Source of the DNA: Clostridium_AW malenominatum
GTDB taxonomy: Bacteria; Bacillota; Clostridia; Clostridiales; Clostridiaceae
Assembly: GCF_039521365.1 (NCBI RefSeq)
Contig: NZ_BAAACF010000001.1
Location: 1 to 64,000 of the forward strand
Length of the DNA stretch: 64,000 nucleotides
Direction of reading: 5' to 3'
Shown here: piece by piece, positions 17,739 to 25,656 of the stretch
How positions within the stretch are numbered: the stretch's first letter is position 1
Layout: the number at the start of each line of letters is the position of its first letter
Translations under genes and position numbers: made by a program
Notes under the pieces: model-generated
What the model saw: the letters and a program-made list of their open reading frames with translations, nothing else
What the model was told of the DNA's origin: nothing
The model's database searches: none

Positions 17739-18536
17739 ATGATTAAGGATATAACATTAGGACAATACATTCCTGGTGAATCTTTTATACATAAACTGGA
17801 TCCGAGAACGAAGATATTAATATCTTTAATATTTATTATAAATCTATTTATTGTCAATAACTTTAAAGGATATATATTTATTTTATTATTTACTTTATCA
17901 TCAATAGCAATTTCAAAGATACCATTTAAATTTATATACAAAGGGTTAAAACCTATATTTGCCCTTATCATAATAACAGCTTTATTAAATGTTTTTATGA
18001 CTAGTGGTGGAAATGAAATTTTTAAGTGGAAGTTTATTACTATATATGAAGAAGGATTAAAATTAGCAGGGTTTATGATAATTAGGTTGATACTATTAAT
18101 TATAGGAACCTCATTATTGACTCTAACTACTTCTCCAATAGAATTAACAGACGGCATAGAGAAACTTTTAAATCCACTAAAAAAAATTGGTGTTCCAGCT
18201 CATGAATTGGCTATGATGATGACTATAGCCTTAAGATTTATTCCAACATTAATGGATGAAACTGATAAAATTATGAAGGCTCAAATGGCAAGGGGAGCTG
18301 ATTTTGAATCTGGCAATATACTTCAAAGAGCAAAAAGTCTAATTCCCTTATTAGTACCTTTATTTATTAGTTCTTTTAGAAGGGCAGATGAGCTTGCTAT
18401 GGCAATGGAGGCAAGGTGTTATAAAGGTGGCGAGGGTAGGACTAGAATGAAGCAACTAAAGCTTACATTTAGAGACCTTATTGCAATTTTAACAATAATA
18501 TTATTGATTGCTTTATCTATTTGGAGTAGATTCTAA
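17739..18536 (+). CDS. ecfT: ECF transporter transmembrane subunit T
   Basis: A 265-residue membrane protein with several hydrophobic helices. It carries the two cytoplasmic coupling motifs with an A-R-G core: QMARGADFE and EARCYKGGEGR (the second reads A-R-C here). It converts ATPase motion to toppling of the substrate-binding S component. A single base overlaps truA. Confidence 0.95.
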   Translation: MIKDITLGQYIPGESFIHKLDPRTKILISLIFIINLFIVNNFKGYIFILLFTLSSIAISKIPFKFIYKGLKPIFALIIITALLNVFMTSGGNEIFKWKFITIYEEGLKLAGFMIIRLILLIIGTSLLTLTTSPIELTDGIEKLLNPLKKIGVPAHELAMMMTIALRFIPTLMDETDKIMKAQMARGADFESGNILQRAKSLIPLLVPLFISSFRRADELAMAMEARCYKGGEGRTRMKQLKLTFRDLIAILTIILLIALSIWSRF

Positions 18537-19276
18537 TGGTTAAAAATATAAAGTTAATTATTGAATATGATGGAACAAATTATTCAGGTTGGCAAAGTCA
18601 AAAAGGGCGATTTAGAACTTTGCAGGAAACTATTGAAAATATTATTAAGGAAATAACTGAAGAAGATATTGAATTAATAGGATGTAGCAGAACTGATGCT
18701 GGAGTTCATGCTAAAGGATTTGTAGCGAATTTTTTAACTAATAGCAGAATTCCAGGAGATAAGTTTAAATATGCAATAAATAGTAGATTACCTGAGGACA
18801 TAATAATAGTAAATTCAGATGAAGTAGACTTAGAATTTCATTCTAGGTATAGCTGTATAAGCAAAAGATATATATATAAGATATTAAATACAGAGTGGCC
18901 ATCCCCTATAAATAGATATTATACTTATCATGTTCAGAAGAAATTAAATGTACTTGATATGAATGAAGCAGCTAGATATTTTCAAGGAACGCATGATTTT
19001 AGTTCTTTTAAGAATATTGGAAGTAGCGTTAAAACCTCAGTTAGGACTATTATTGAGTCTAAAGTATATATGGATGATGAAATGATATGCTTCAGTATCA
19101 CTGGAAATGGATTTCTATATAATATGGTTAGAATAATCACAGGGACACTTATAGAAGTAGGTATGGGTAAAAGAAAGCCCGAAGATATGAGCGTTATTTT
19201 AAGTGCTAAGGATAGAAATATGGCTGGAAAATCCGTACCACCAACAGGTTTATATTTAGATAGAGTTTTTTACTAA
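18536..19276 (+). CDS. truA: tRNA pseudouridine(38-40) synthase
   Basis: A 246-residue TruA that modifies the anticodon stem-loop of many tRNAs. The catalytic aspartate lies in CSRTDAGVHA (about residues 56-65), and the family opening KLIIEYDGTNYSGWQ is present. The start overlaps the ecfT stop by one base. A new promoter for rplM begins about 15 bp after its stop. Confidence 0.97.
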   Translation: MVKNIKLIIEYDGTNYSGWQSQKGRFRTLQETIENIIKEITEEDIELIGCSRTDAGVHAKGFVANFLTNSRIPGDKFKYAINSRLPEDIIIVNSDEVDLEFHSRYSCISKRYIYKILNTEWPSPINRYYTYHVQKKLNVLDMNEAARYFQGTHDFSSFKNIGSSVKTSVRTIIESKVYMDDEMICFSITGNGFLYNMVRIITGTLIEVGMGKRKPEDMSVILSAKDRNMAGKSVPPTGLYLDRVFY

Positions 19277-19291
19277 AAAAGTTTAAATTTG

Positions 19292-19320
19292 TTGACACAC
19301 CAGGCCGATTGTATTATAAT
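19292..19320 (+). promoter_or_regulatory. Sigma-A promoter of rplM-rpsI
   Basis: Consensus TTGACA (19292-19297) and TATAAT (19315-19320) with a 17-bp spacer. It makes rplM-rpsI independent of the upstream operon. Confidence 0.92.
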
Positions 19321-19327
19321 ATAAATG

Positions 19328-19400
19328 TTTGTATTAAGATTATAAAAGATCCACTAGCCCCGGGTCTTTATATAGAACGATTGTTTTACGTATTAGTTCA
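19328..19400 (+). promoter_or_regulatory. L13-type ribosomal leader
   Basis: The roughly 85-nt untranslated leader ahead of rplM contains AGATCCACTAGCCCCGGGTC, which resembles the Firmicute L13 leader RNA known upstream of rplM. Position and sequence agree, so autoregulation by L13 is likely. I could not score it against a covariance model. Confidence 0.7.
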
Positions 19401-19413
19401 AGGAGGGAAAAAG

Positions 19414-19848
19414 ATGAAATCATACATCGCAAAACCACAAGAAGTTGAAAGAAAATGGTATGTTGTTGATGCAGCAGGAAAACCATTAGGAAGAGTAGCA
19501 AGTCAAGTTGCTTCTATATTAAGAGGAAAAAATAAACCAACATTTACACCACATGTAGATACTGGAGATTTTGTTATTATAATAAATGCAGAAAAAGTTA
19601 TTTTAACAGGTAAAAAATTAGACCAGAAGATGTTAAGACATCACTCATTCTATCCAGGTGGATTAAAAGAGACTCCATACAAAGAAGCAATAGCTAAGAA
19701 GCCTGAGTTTGTATTTGAAGAAGCAGTTAGAAGAATGCTTCCAAAAGGACCACTTGGAAGACAAATGGCTAAAAAATTAAAAGTTTATAGAGGAACAGAA
19801 CATAATCACGAAGCTCAAAAACCTGAAGTATTAGAATTAAAATACTAA
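19414..19848 (+). CDS. rplM: 50S ribosomal protein L13
   Basis: A 144-residue L13 starting MKSYIAKPQEVERKWYVVDA. The frame is open about 35 codons further upstream, but that stretch is the promoter and leader; AAGGAGGG at 19400-19407 fixes the ATG at 19414. L13 is an early 50S assembly protein. It is cotranscribed with rpsI. Confidence 0.98.
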   Translation: MKSYIAKPQEVERKWYVVDAAGKPLGRVASQVASILRGKNKPTFTPHVDTGDFVIIINAEKVILTGKKLDQKMLRHHSFYPGGLKETPYKEAIAKKPEFVFEEAVRRMLPKGPLGRQMAKKLKVYRGTEHNHEAQKPEVLELKY

Positions 19849-19879
19849 TTAATAAGAGCTGGAAGAGGGAGGAATTGAA

Positions 19880-20272
19880 ATGGCAAAAGTACAGTATTTC
19901 GGAACTGGAAGAAGAAAGAAAGCTATAGCTAGAGTTAGACTTGTACCTGGTGAAGGTAAAGTAACTATAAATAAAAGAGATGAAGATAATTACTTTGGAT
20001 TAGATACTTTAAGACTTATCCTTAATCAACCATTAGTATTAACAGGAACTAAAGACAGATTTGACGTTATAGTAAATGTTTATGGTGGTGGATTTACAGG
20101 TCAAGCTGGAGCAATCAGACATGGTATCGCAAGAGCATTAGTTAAATCTGATGCAACTTTAAAGCCAGAATTAAAAAAGGCAGGTTTCTTAACAAGAGAC
20201 CCAAGAATGAAGGAAAGAAAGAAATACGGTCTTAAGGGAGCAAGAAGATCACCACAGTTCTCAAAGAGATAG
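19880..20272 (+). CDS. rpsI: 30S ribosomal protein S9
   Basis: A 130-residue S9 with QYFGTGRRKKAIARVRL at the start and the basic tail ending RRSPQFSKR, which reaches the P-site tRNA. GAGGGAGG precedes the ATG. A strong terminator follows. Confidence 0.98.
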   Translation: MAKVQYFGTGRRKKAIARVRLVPGEGKVTINKRDEDNYFGLDTLRLILNQPLVLTGTKDRFDVIVNVYGGGFTGQAGAIRHGIARALVKSDATLKPELKKAGFLTRDPRMKERKKYGLKGARRSPQFSKR

Positions 20273-20280
20273 TAAGTATG

Positions 20281-20312
20281 AAAGAGAGGTATTATTTTAC
20301 CTCTCTTTTTTT
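20281..20312 (+). terminator. Terminator after rpsI
   Basis: AAAGAGAGGTA (20281-20291) pairs with TACCTCTCTTT (20298-20308) around a 6-nt loop, and the T-run continues to 20312. It ends the rplM-rpsI transcript. Confidence 0.92.
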
Positions 20313-20377
20313 ATGAATTTTTATAATAAAAATGTTATATTTGAGAACACTAGTTAATGTATAATGGAGGTGAAAAA

Positions 20378-21070
20378 ATGTATATCAAAAATAAAAAACT
20401 TATAATAGTAACCTTATTAATAATATTTACGATAATGTTTGCTTATAATATGAAAGCACAAACTAAAATAGTTAATAAAGATGAGAAAATAATATTAATT
20501 GATCCTGGTCATGGAGGAATCGATGGAGGTGCAGTATCTCCGAATGGAACAATAGAAAAAGATATAAATCTTATTATTAGTTTGAAACTCAGAGAAGAAC
20601 TTCAAGCTAGAGGATATACAGTTATTATGACTAGGGAAGAGGATAAGGGGCTAAATGGTGAAAAAGGAACAATAAGAGAAAAGAAAATTGAAGATTTAAA
20701 TAACAGATGCAAAATGAAAAAAGAAAGCAACTGCAGTATGTTTATAAGTATTCATTTAAATATGTTCCCTCAAAGTAAATATTACGGAGCTCAAGTTTGG
20801 TATTCTAGTAATAAAAATAGTGAGAAATTGGCCTCATTAATTCAGTCCAATTTTAAAATTCATTTAGACCAAAGCAATAATAGAGTTGAAAAGCCAGCTA
20901 AGAATGATTATAAGGTATTAAGGGGAGAAGATGATATACCATCCGTTATAATTGAGTGTGGTTTCTTGTCAAATTTTGAAGAGGAGAAAAGACTAAAACA
21001 AGAGGACTATCAAAGGAAAATTGCTCGAATAATATCAGACTCTGTAGAAGAATATTATAAAAACAATTAA
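20378..21070 (+). CDS. cwlD: N-acetylmuramoyl-L-alanine amidase CwlD
   Basis: A 230-residue amidase_3 enzyme with an N-terminal membrane or signal segment (residues 7-27). The zinc-site and catalytic motifs are LIDPGHGGIDGG, ISIHLNM and IIECGFLSN. In spore formers CwlD works with PdaA to make muramic delta-lactam in the cortex, which germination enzymes need. GGAGGTG (20366-20372) supports the ATG at 20378, not the ATG at 20357. Its location just after rpsI is conserved in clostridia and bacilli. Confidence 0.93.
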   Translation: MYIKNKKLIIVTLLIIFTIMFAYNMKAQTKIVNKDEKIILIDPGHGGIDGGAVSPNGTIEKDINLIISLKLREELQARGYTVIMTREEDKGLNGEKGTIREKKIEDLNNRCKMKKESNCSMFISIHLNMFPQSKYYGAQVWYSSNKNSEKLASLIQSNFKIHLDQSNNRVEKPAKNDYKVLRGEDDIPSVIIECGFLSNFEEEKRLKQEDYQRKIARIISDSVEEYYKNN

Positions 21071-21106
21071 TAGCATAAAATAAAAAATTATCTTTTAAAA
21101 AACATA

Positions 21107-21135
21107 TTGATATTGGTTTAGTGATATGTTATTAT
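21107..21135 (+). promoter_or_regulatory. Promoter of the GntR regulator
   Basis: TTGATA (21107-21112), a 17-bp spacer and TATTAT (21130-21135). The predicted start of transcription falls inside the palindrome that follows, as expected for autorepression. Confidence 0.7.
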
Positions 21136-21136
21136 T

Positions 21137-21170
21137 AATTTGACCAATGGACTAGTCCATTAGTCAAATT
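21137..21170. promoter_or_regulatory. 34-bp near-perfect palindromic operator
   Basis: The core AATGGACTAGTCCATT (21146-21161) is a perfect palindrome, flanked by AATTTGACC and AGTCAAATT with a single mismatch over the whole 34 bp. It lies at the predicted transcription start of the GntR-family gene. It is most simply the operator for that protein. No second copy of the core was seen in the window. Confidence 0.75.
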
Positions 21171-21198
21171 AAACTTGTAAGCTTGTAAGCTTTTAGGA

Positions 21199-22176
21199 GT
21201 GATTTATATTCAGATTTCAATAGATAAAGGCAATAAAGTTCCTTTATATTTGCAAGTTAAAAAGCAAATAATGGATTTAATTAAAGATGGTTCATTAAGA
21301 GTAGGATTTAAAATGCCAACAGAAAGAGAAATGTCTGAAAAGCTCCAAATAAGCAGGAATACAGTAAGTATGGCTTATAGGGAGTTAGAAGGAGAAGGTG
21401 TTCTCAAATCCTATCAAGGAAAGGGTACATTTGTAGCAGAAGAAGTTAAGCTTTGGAAAGATGAAGATATAAAAGAAAAGATTAATAAATTTGTAGATTT
21501 AGCATTTGAAGAAGCCATTGAGTCTGGCATAGATGCAGATGAATTTATAGAAATAGTAGTAGATAGAATTGACGAGAAAAGAAAGTTAATTGACCATATA
21601 AGTGGATTATATGTTGAATGTAATATAGAACAATCAAGAATTTTTGCAAAGCAATTAAAAGAAAGAACTAGCATAGATTTTAAACCAGTAACAGTAAACG
21701 ATTTAAAGGCTATGACAAATGAAATAGAAGAGTTAGTTGAAAAGTGCCAAATAATTATTACTACATTTAATCATGTAAACGAAGTCAGAAGATTAACTAG
21801 AAATTACAATAAAAAAGTATTAGGTGTTGCCATTACTCCAAACTTAGAAACCATAGTTAGAATTGCTAGATTCCCAATTGGTACTAAGTTTGCATTTGTA
21901 TGCATATCTGAAGAATTTAAGTTTAAAGTTAGAGATGCACTAGAAAAGGCAGGCCTATCCAATATAGATATAGAATATACTAATTCAGTTGAAAAAGATG
22001 AATTGTTTAAAATTATAAATAAATCAGATGTAATAGTTGCATCACCAGGAAGATATAAAGATGTTTATGAATTCGAAAGAGAAAATAAGGAAGTAATAGA
22101 TTTCTTATATAATTTAGATGATGGTTCTGTAAAAGCACTTAAATCTAAATTATTAGAAATAAAGTACTCAAAATAA
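21199..22176 (+). CDS. GntR-family regulator of the glutamate-fermentation genes (inferred)
   Basis: A protein of about 320 residues with an N-terminal GntR winged helix (VPLYLQVKKQIMDLIKDGSL through SRNTVSMAYRELEGEG) and a C-terminal domain I do not recognise as a common effector fold. It precedes the mutS-mutL-mutE genes in the same direction with a 51-bp gap and no convincing promoter between, so it probably controls them and itself through the palindrome upstream. The start is uncertain: GTG at 21199 overlaps the AGGAG ribosome site, so an ATT codon at 21202 or 21208 may be used. Confidence 0.85.
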   Translation: MIYIQISIDKGNKVPLYLQVKKQIMDLIKDGSLRVGFKMPTEREMSEKLQISRNTVSMAYRELEGEGVLKSYQGKGTFVAEEVKLWKDEDIKEKINKFVDLAFEEAIESGIDADEFIEIVVDRIDEKRKLIDHISGLYVECNIEQSRIFAKQLKERTSIDFKPVTVNDLKAMTNEIEELVEKCQIIITTFNHVNEVRRLTRNYNKKVLGVAITPNLETIVRIARFPIGTKFAFVCISEEFKFKVRDALEKAGLSNIDIEYTNSVEKDELFKIINKSDVIVASPGRYKDVYEFERENKEVIDFLYNLDDGSVKALKSKLLEIKYSK

Positions 22177-22227
22177 GCTTGTGATAAAATATATAATATA
22201 TATTAATTTATCTAGGAGGTTTTAAAG

Positions 22228-22638
22228 ATGGAAAAAAAGACAATTGTCCTTGGAGTAATTGGTTCAGACTGTCATGCAGTTGGTAACAAAATATTAGACC
22301 ACTCATTTACAAATGCAGGCTTCAATGTTGTTAACATAGGAGTTTTATCAGCACAGGAAGACTTTATCAACGCTGCTATAGAAACAAAGGCAGAAGCTAT
22401 TTTAGTATCATCCCTATATGGACAGGGAGAAATTGACTGTAAAGGTTTAAGACAGAAATGTGATGAAGCTGGATTAAAAGGAATAATCCTTTATGTAGGT
22501 GGAAACATAGTTGTTGGAAAACAAAACTGGCCAGATGTTGAACAAAGATTCTTAGACATGGGATACAACAGAGTATATGCACCAGGAACAGCGCCAGAAG
22601 TTGGTATAGCTGATTTGAAAAAAGACTTAGGAATTTAA
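22228..22638 (+). CDS. mutS: Glutamate mutase sigma subunit (methylaspartate mutase S chain)
   Basis: A 136-residue B12-binding protein with the base-off motif D14-C-H16-AV-G19 and the SLYGQGEIDC loop of glutamate mutase component S. With MutE it rearranges L-glutamate to (2S,3S)-3-methylaspartate using adenosylcobalamin, the first step of the methylaspartate pathway. This gene is also called glmS in this pathway and is unrelated to the glucosamine synthase glmS at 49386. TAGGAGG precedes the ATG. Confidence 0.97.
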   Translation: MEKKTIVLGVIGSDCHAVGNKILDHSFTNAGFNVVNIGVLSAQEDFINAAIETKAEAILVSSLYGQGEIDCKGLRQKCDEAGLKGIILYVGGNIVVGKQNWPDVEQRFLDMGYNRVYAPGTAPEVGIADLKKDLGI

Positions 22639-22682
22639 TAATAAAAGAGCTGTATTTTGCAGTTGTTTAGGAGTTGATTAAG

Positions 22683-24071
22683 GTGAATGCTTATTTGCTT
22701 TTAGACTTTGGTAGCACCTATACAAAACTTACTGCGGTTGATATTGAAAAAGAAGAAATATTGGCTACAGCAAAAGATATTACAACAATTGAAACTGATA
22801 TAATGGTTGGATTTAACAATGCTTATGAGAACTTAATGCAAAAGTTAGAAGGCAAAGAGATTAACTTTGTTAAAAAGTTAGCATGTTCTTCTGCTGCAGG
22901 TGGATTAAAGATGATAGCCATAGGTCTAGTACCAGACTTAACAGCGGAAGCTGCAAAAAGAGCTGCTCTTGGAGCAGGGGCAAGAGTATTGAATGTTTAT
23001 AGTTATGAATTAACTAATAAAGAAGTTGAGGAAATTAAAAACTCGAATCTAGACATAATACTTTTAGCTGGTGGTACTGATGGAGGCAATAAGGACTGTA
23101 TAATTCATAACGCTAAAATGTTAGCTAAGCATGGTGTGACACTTCCAATAGTAGTAGCAGGAAATAAGATAGCAAATGATGAAATATCTGAAATATTTGA
23201 TAACGCAGGCATGTTTTATAGGGTAACTGATAATGTAATGCCAAAGTTAAATGTCTTAAATGTCGAACCTGCAAGGGAAGAAATAAGACAAATATTCATG
23301 AAGAGAATAGTTGAAGCAAAAGGTATGAGCAATGCTGAAAACTTTATTAGTGGAATTCTTATGCCTACTCCAGCAGCAGTATTAAAAGCAGCTAGAGTTT
23401 TATCAGAAGGTACTGATAAAGAAGATGGCTTAGGCGATTTAGTAGTAGTAGATATTGGAGGTGCTACTACTGATATACACTCAATTGCAGATGGTGAACC
23501 ATCTAAACCAGGTGTTACACTAAGAGGACTCCAAGAACCTTTTGCGAAAAGAACTGTTGAAGGTGACCTAGGAATGAGATATTCTGCAATTTCTTTATGG
23601 GAAGCTGCAGGTACCAAGAAAGTGCAAAAATATTTATGTGAGCCATCTATAGATATAGAAGCCTGCTGTAAATATAGAGCAGAAAATATAAAAATGGTTC
23701 CTAAGACAGATGAAGAAATTAAGTTTGATGAAGCCATGGCAAAAGTTGCAACGGATTTAGCTATGGAAAGGCATGTAGGTTATATTGAAAGTATGTATAC
23801 ACCTATGGGCGTTATTTATACTCAAACAGGAAAAGACTTATTGGATTTAAAATGCTTAATAGGAACTGGTGGAGTGTTAATTCACAGTGATAATCCAGGT
23901 ACTATACTAAAAGCAGGAACCTTTAATATGGAGGATCCTACACATTTAAAACCACAAAATCCTGATTGTTATATTGATAAGACTTATATATTATCTGCCA
24001 TGGGCCTTTTAGCTGAAGATTATCCAGAAAAAGCTATTAGAATAATGAAAAAATACTTAATTAAGGTTTAA
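22683..24071 (+). CDS. mutL: Glutamate mutase reactivating ATPase MutL
   Basis: A 462-residue protein of the ASKHA ATPase fold with LLLDFGSTYTKL near the N-terminus and VVVDIGGATTDIHS in the middle. It lies between the two mutase subunits, as in C. tetanomorphum and C. cochlearium, and is thought to reactivate the mutase by exchanging damaged B12. TTAGGAG at 22668-22673 fits the GTG at 22683 better than the TTG at 22674. It is not the mismatch-repair MutL. Confidence 0.95.
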   Translation: MNAYLLLDFGSTYTKLTAVDIEKEEILATAKDITTIETDIMVGFNNAYENLMQKLEGKEINFVKKLACSSAAGGLKMIAIGLVPDLTAEAAKRAALGAGARVLNVYSYELTNKEVEEIKNSNLDIILLAGGTDGGNKDCIIHNAKMLAKHGVTLPIVVAGNKIANDEISEIFDNAGMFYRVTDNVMPKLNVLNVEPAREEIRQIFMKRIVEAKGMSNAENFISGILMPTPAAVLKAARVLSEGTDKEDGLGDLVVVDIGGATTDIHSIADGEPSKPGVTLRGLQEPFAKRTVEGDLGMRYSAISLWEAAGTKKVQKYLCEPSIDIEACCKYRAENIKMVPKTDEEIKFDEAMAKVATDLAMERHVGYIESMYTPMGVIYTQTGKDLLDLKCLIGTGGVLIHSDNPGTILKAGTFNMEDPTHLKPQNPDCYIDKTYILSAMGLLAEDYPEKAIRIMKKYLIKV

Positions 24072-24094
24072 AGTTTGATAGGAGGGAATTTCAA

Positions 24095-25543
24095 GTGGAA
24101 CTTAAGAATAAAAAATGGACAGATGAGCAGTTTTTTAAAGAAAGAGAAGAAGTATTAAAACAGTGGCCAACAGGTAAAGATGTAGATTTACAGGAAGCTG
24201 TAGATTACTTAAAGAAGGTACCAACAGAAAAGAACTTTGCTGATAAATTAGTTAGAGCAAAGGAAGCGGGAATAACTTTAGCTCAGCCAAGAGCAGGTGT
24301 TGCATTACTTGATGAACACATTACATTATTAAAACATTTACAAGATGAAGGCGGAGCAGATTTACTACCTTCAACAATCGATGCATACACAAGACAAAAT
24401 AGATATGAAGAATGCGAAATTGGTATTCAAGAAAGTATAAAAGCTGGAAGATCCTTATTAAATGGTTTCCCAGGGGTTAACCACGGTGTTCAAGGTTGTA
24501 GAAAGGTTTTAGAATCAGTTAACTTACCACTACAAATAAGACACGGCACACCAGACGCAAGATTACTTGCTGAAATAATGACTGCTGGTGGATACACTTC
24601 AAATGAAGGTGGCGGTATCTCCTACAATATTCCATACGCTAAGTCAGTTCCAATAGATAAATGTTTAAGAGATTGGCAGTATTGTGATAGACTTGTTGGT
24701 TTCTATGAAGAACAAGGAGTTCACATTAATAGAGAACCATTTGGACCATTAACTGGAACATTAGTACCACCATCAATGTCAAATGCAGTAGGAATTACAG
24801 AAGCATTACTTGCAGCAGAGCAAGGAGTTAAAAACATCACTGTTGGATACGGTGAATGTGGAAATATGCTTCAAGATATAGCTGCATTAAGATGTTTAGA
24901 AGAGCAAACAAATGAATATTTAAAAGCTTTTGGATACAATGATGTAATTGTAACTACAGTATTCCATCAATGGATGGGTGGATTCCCACAAGATGAAAGT
25001 AAAGCATTCGGAGTTATAGTAACAGCTACAACAATAGCTTCATTAGCTGGAGCAACTAAAGTTATAGTTAAGACTCCACACGAAGCAATTGGTATACCAA
25101 CAAAAGAAGCTAACGCTTCAGGTATCAAAGCTACAAAGATGGCATTAAACATGTTAGAAGGACAAAGAATGCCAATGTCAAAAGAATTAGAAACTGAAAT
25201 GGCTATAATTAAAGCTGAAACTAAGTGTATACTTGATAAAGTATATGAATTAGGAAAAGGCGATTTAGCAGTAGGTGTAGTTAAAGCATTCGAAACAGGT
25301 GTTATGGATATACCATTTGGACCAAGCAAATACAATGCAGGAAAAATGATGCCAGTTAGAGATAACTTAGGATGCGTAAGATACTTAGAATTTGGTAATA
25401 TTCCATTTACTGAAGAATTAAAGAACTATAACAGAGAAAGATTAGCTGAAAGAGCTAAATTCGAAGGAAGAGAAATAAGCTTCCAAATGGTTATAGATGA
25501 TATATTTGCAGTTGGTAAAGGAAGACTTATAGGAAGACCTTAA
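24095..25543 (+). CDS. mutE: Glutamate mutase epsilon subunit (methylaspartate mutase E chain)
   Basis: A 482-residue catalytic TIM-barrel subunit with the family segments RHGTPDARLLAEIMTAGG and NEGGGISYNIPYAKSVP. It pairs with MutS around adenosylcobalamin. It starts with GTG behind ATAGGAGGG. Its stop is followed by a 40-bp perfect palindrome before the ammonia-lyase gene. Confidence 0.97.
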   Translation: MELKNKKWTDEQFFKEREEVLKQWPTGKDVDLQEAVDYLKKVPTEKNFADKLVRAKEAGITLAQPRAGVALLDEHITLLKHLQDEGGADLLPSTIDAYTRQNRYEECEIGIQESIKAGRSLLNGFPGVNHGVQGCRKVLESVNLPLQIRHGTPDARLLAEIMTAGGYTSNEGGGISYNIPYAKSVPIDKCLRDWQYCDRLVGFYEEQGVHINREPFGPLTGTLVPPSMSNAVGITEALLAAEQGVKNITVGYGECGNMLQDIAALRCLEEQTNEYLKAFGYNDVIVTTVFHQWMGGFPQDESKAFGVIVTATTIASLAGATKVIVKTPHEAIGIPTKEANASGIKATKMALNMLEGQRMPMSKELETEMAIIKAETKCILDKVYELGKGDLAVGVVKAFETGVMDIPFGPSKYNAGKMMPVRDNLGCVRYLEFGNIPFTEELKNYNRERLAERAKFEGREISFQMVIDDIFAVGKGRLIGRP

Positions 25544-25565
25544 TTATTATAAAGACAGTTTATTA

Positions 25566-25605
25566 ACACATTTATTGTTGACAAATTTGTCAACAATAAA
25601 TGTGT
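25566..25605 (+). other. 40-bp perfect palindrome between mutE and mal
   Basis: The arms 25566-25585 (starting ACACATTTATTGTTGACAAA) and 25586-25605 are exact reverse complements. No T-run follows, so it is not a standard terminator. It may be an mRNA-stability hairpin that sets mutase versus lyase expression, or a protein site; its centre TTGACAAATTTGTCAA shares the TTGAC...GTCAA flanks of the GntR-gene palindrome. Confidence 0.8.
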
Positions 25606-25656
25606 ATATATCTATAAAAAATATTCAAAATTTTATAAAAGGACAGGTGAAAAATT

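Noticed and set aside
17705..18157. 150-codon minus-strand open frame inside ecfT
   Set aside because: It is the reverse-strand shadow of a membrane protein gene with clear EcfT motifs.
19309..19413. N-terminal extension of L13
   Set aside because: The frame is open, but the segment holds the -10 box and an L13-type leader; the strong ribosome site and family start are at 19414.
23216..23737. 173-codon minus-strand open frame inside mutL
   Set aside because: A shadow of the ASKHA ATPase gene; low-complexity serine/proline content and no ribosome site.
22228..24071. Mismatch-repair mutS and mutL
   Set aside because: The names coincide only. The sequences are the B12-binding glutamate mutase subunit and its reactivating ATPase, with no mismatch-repair motifs.
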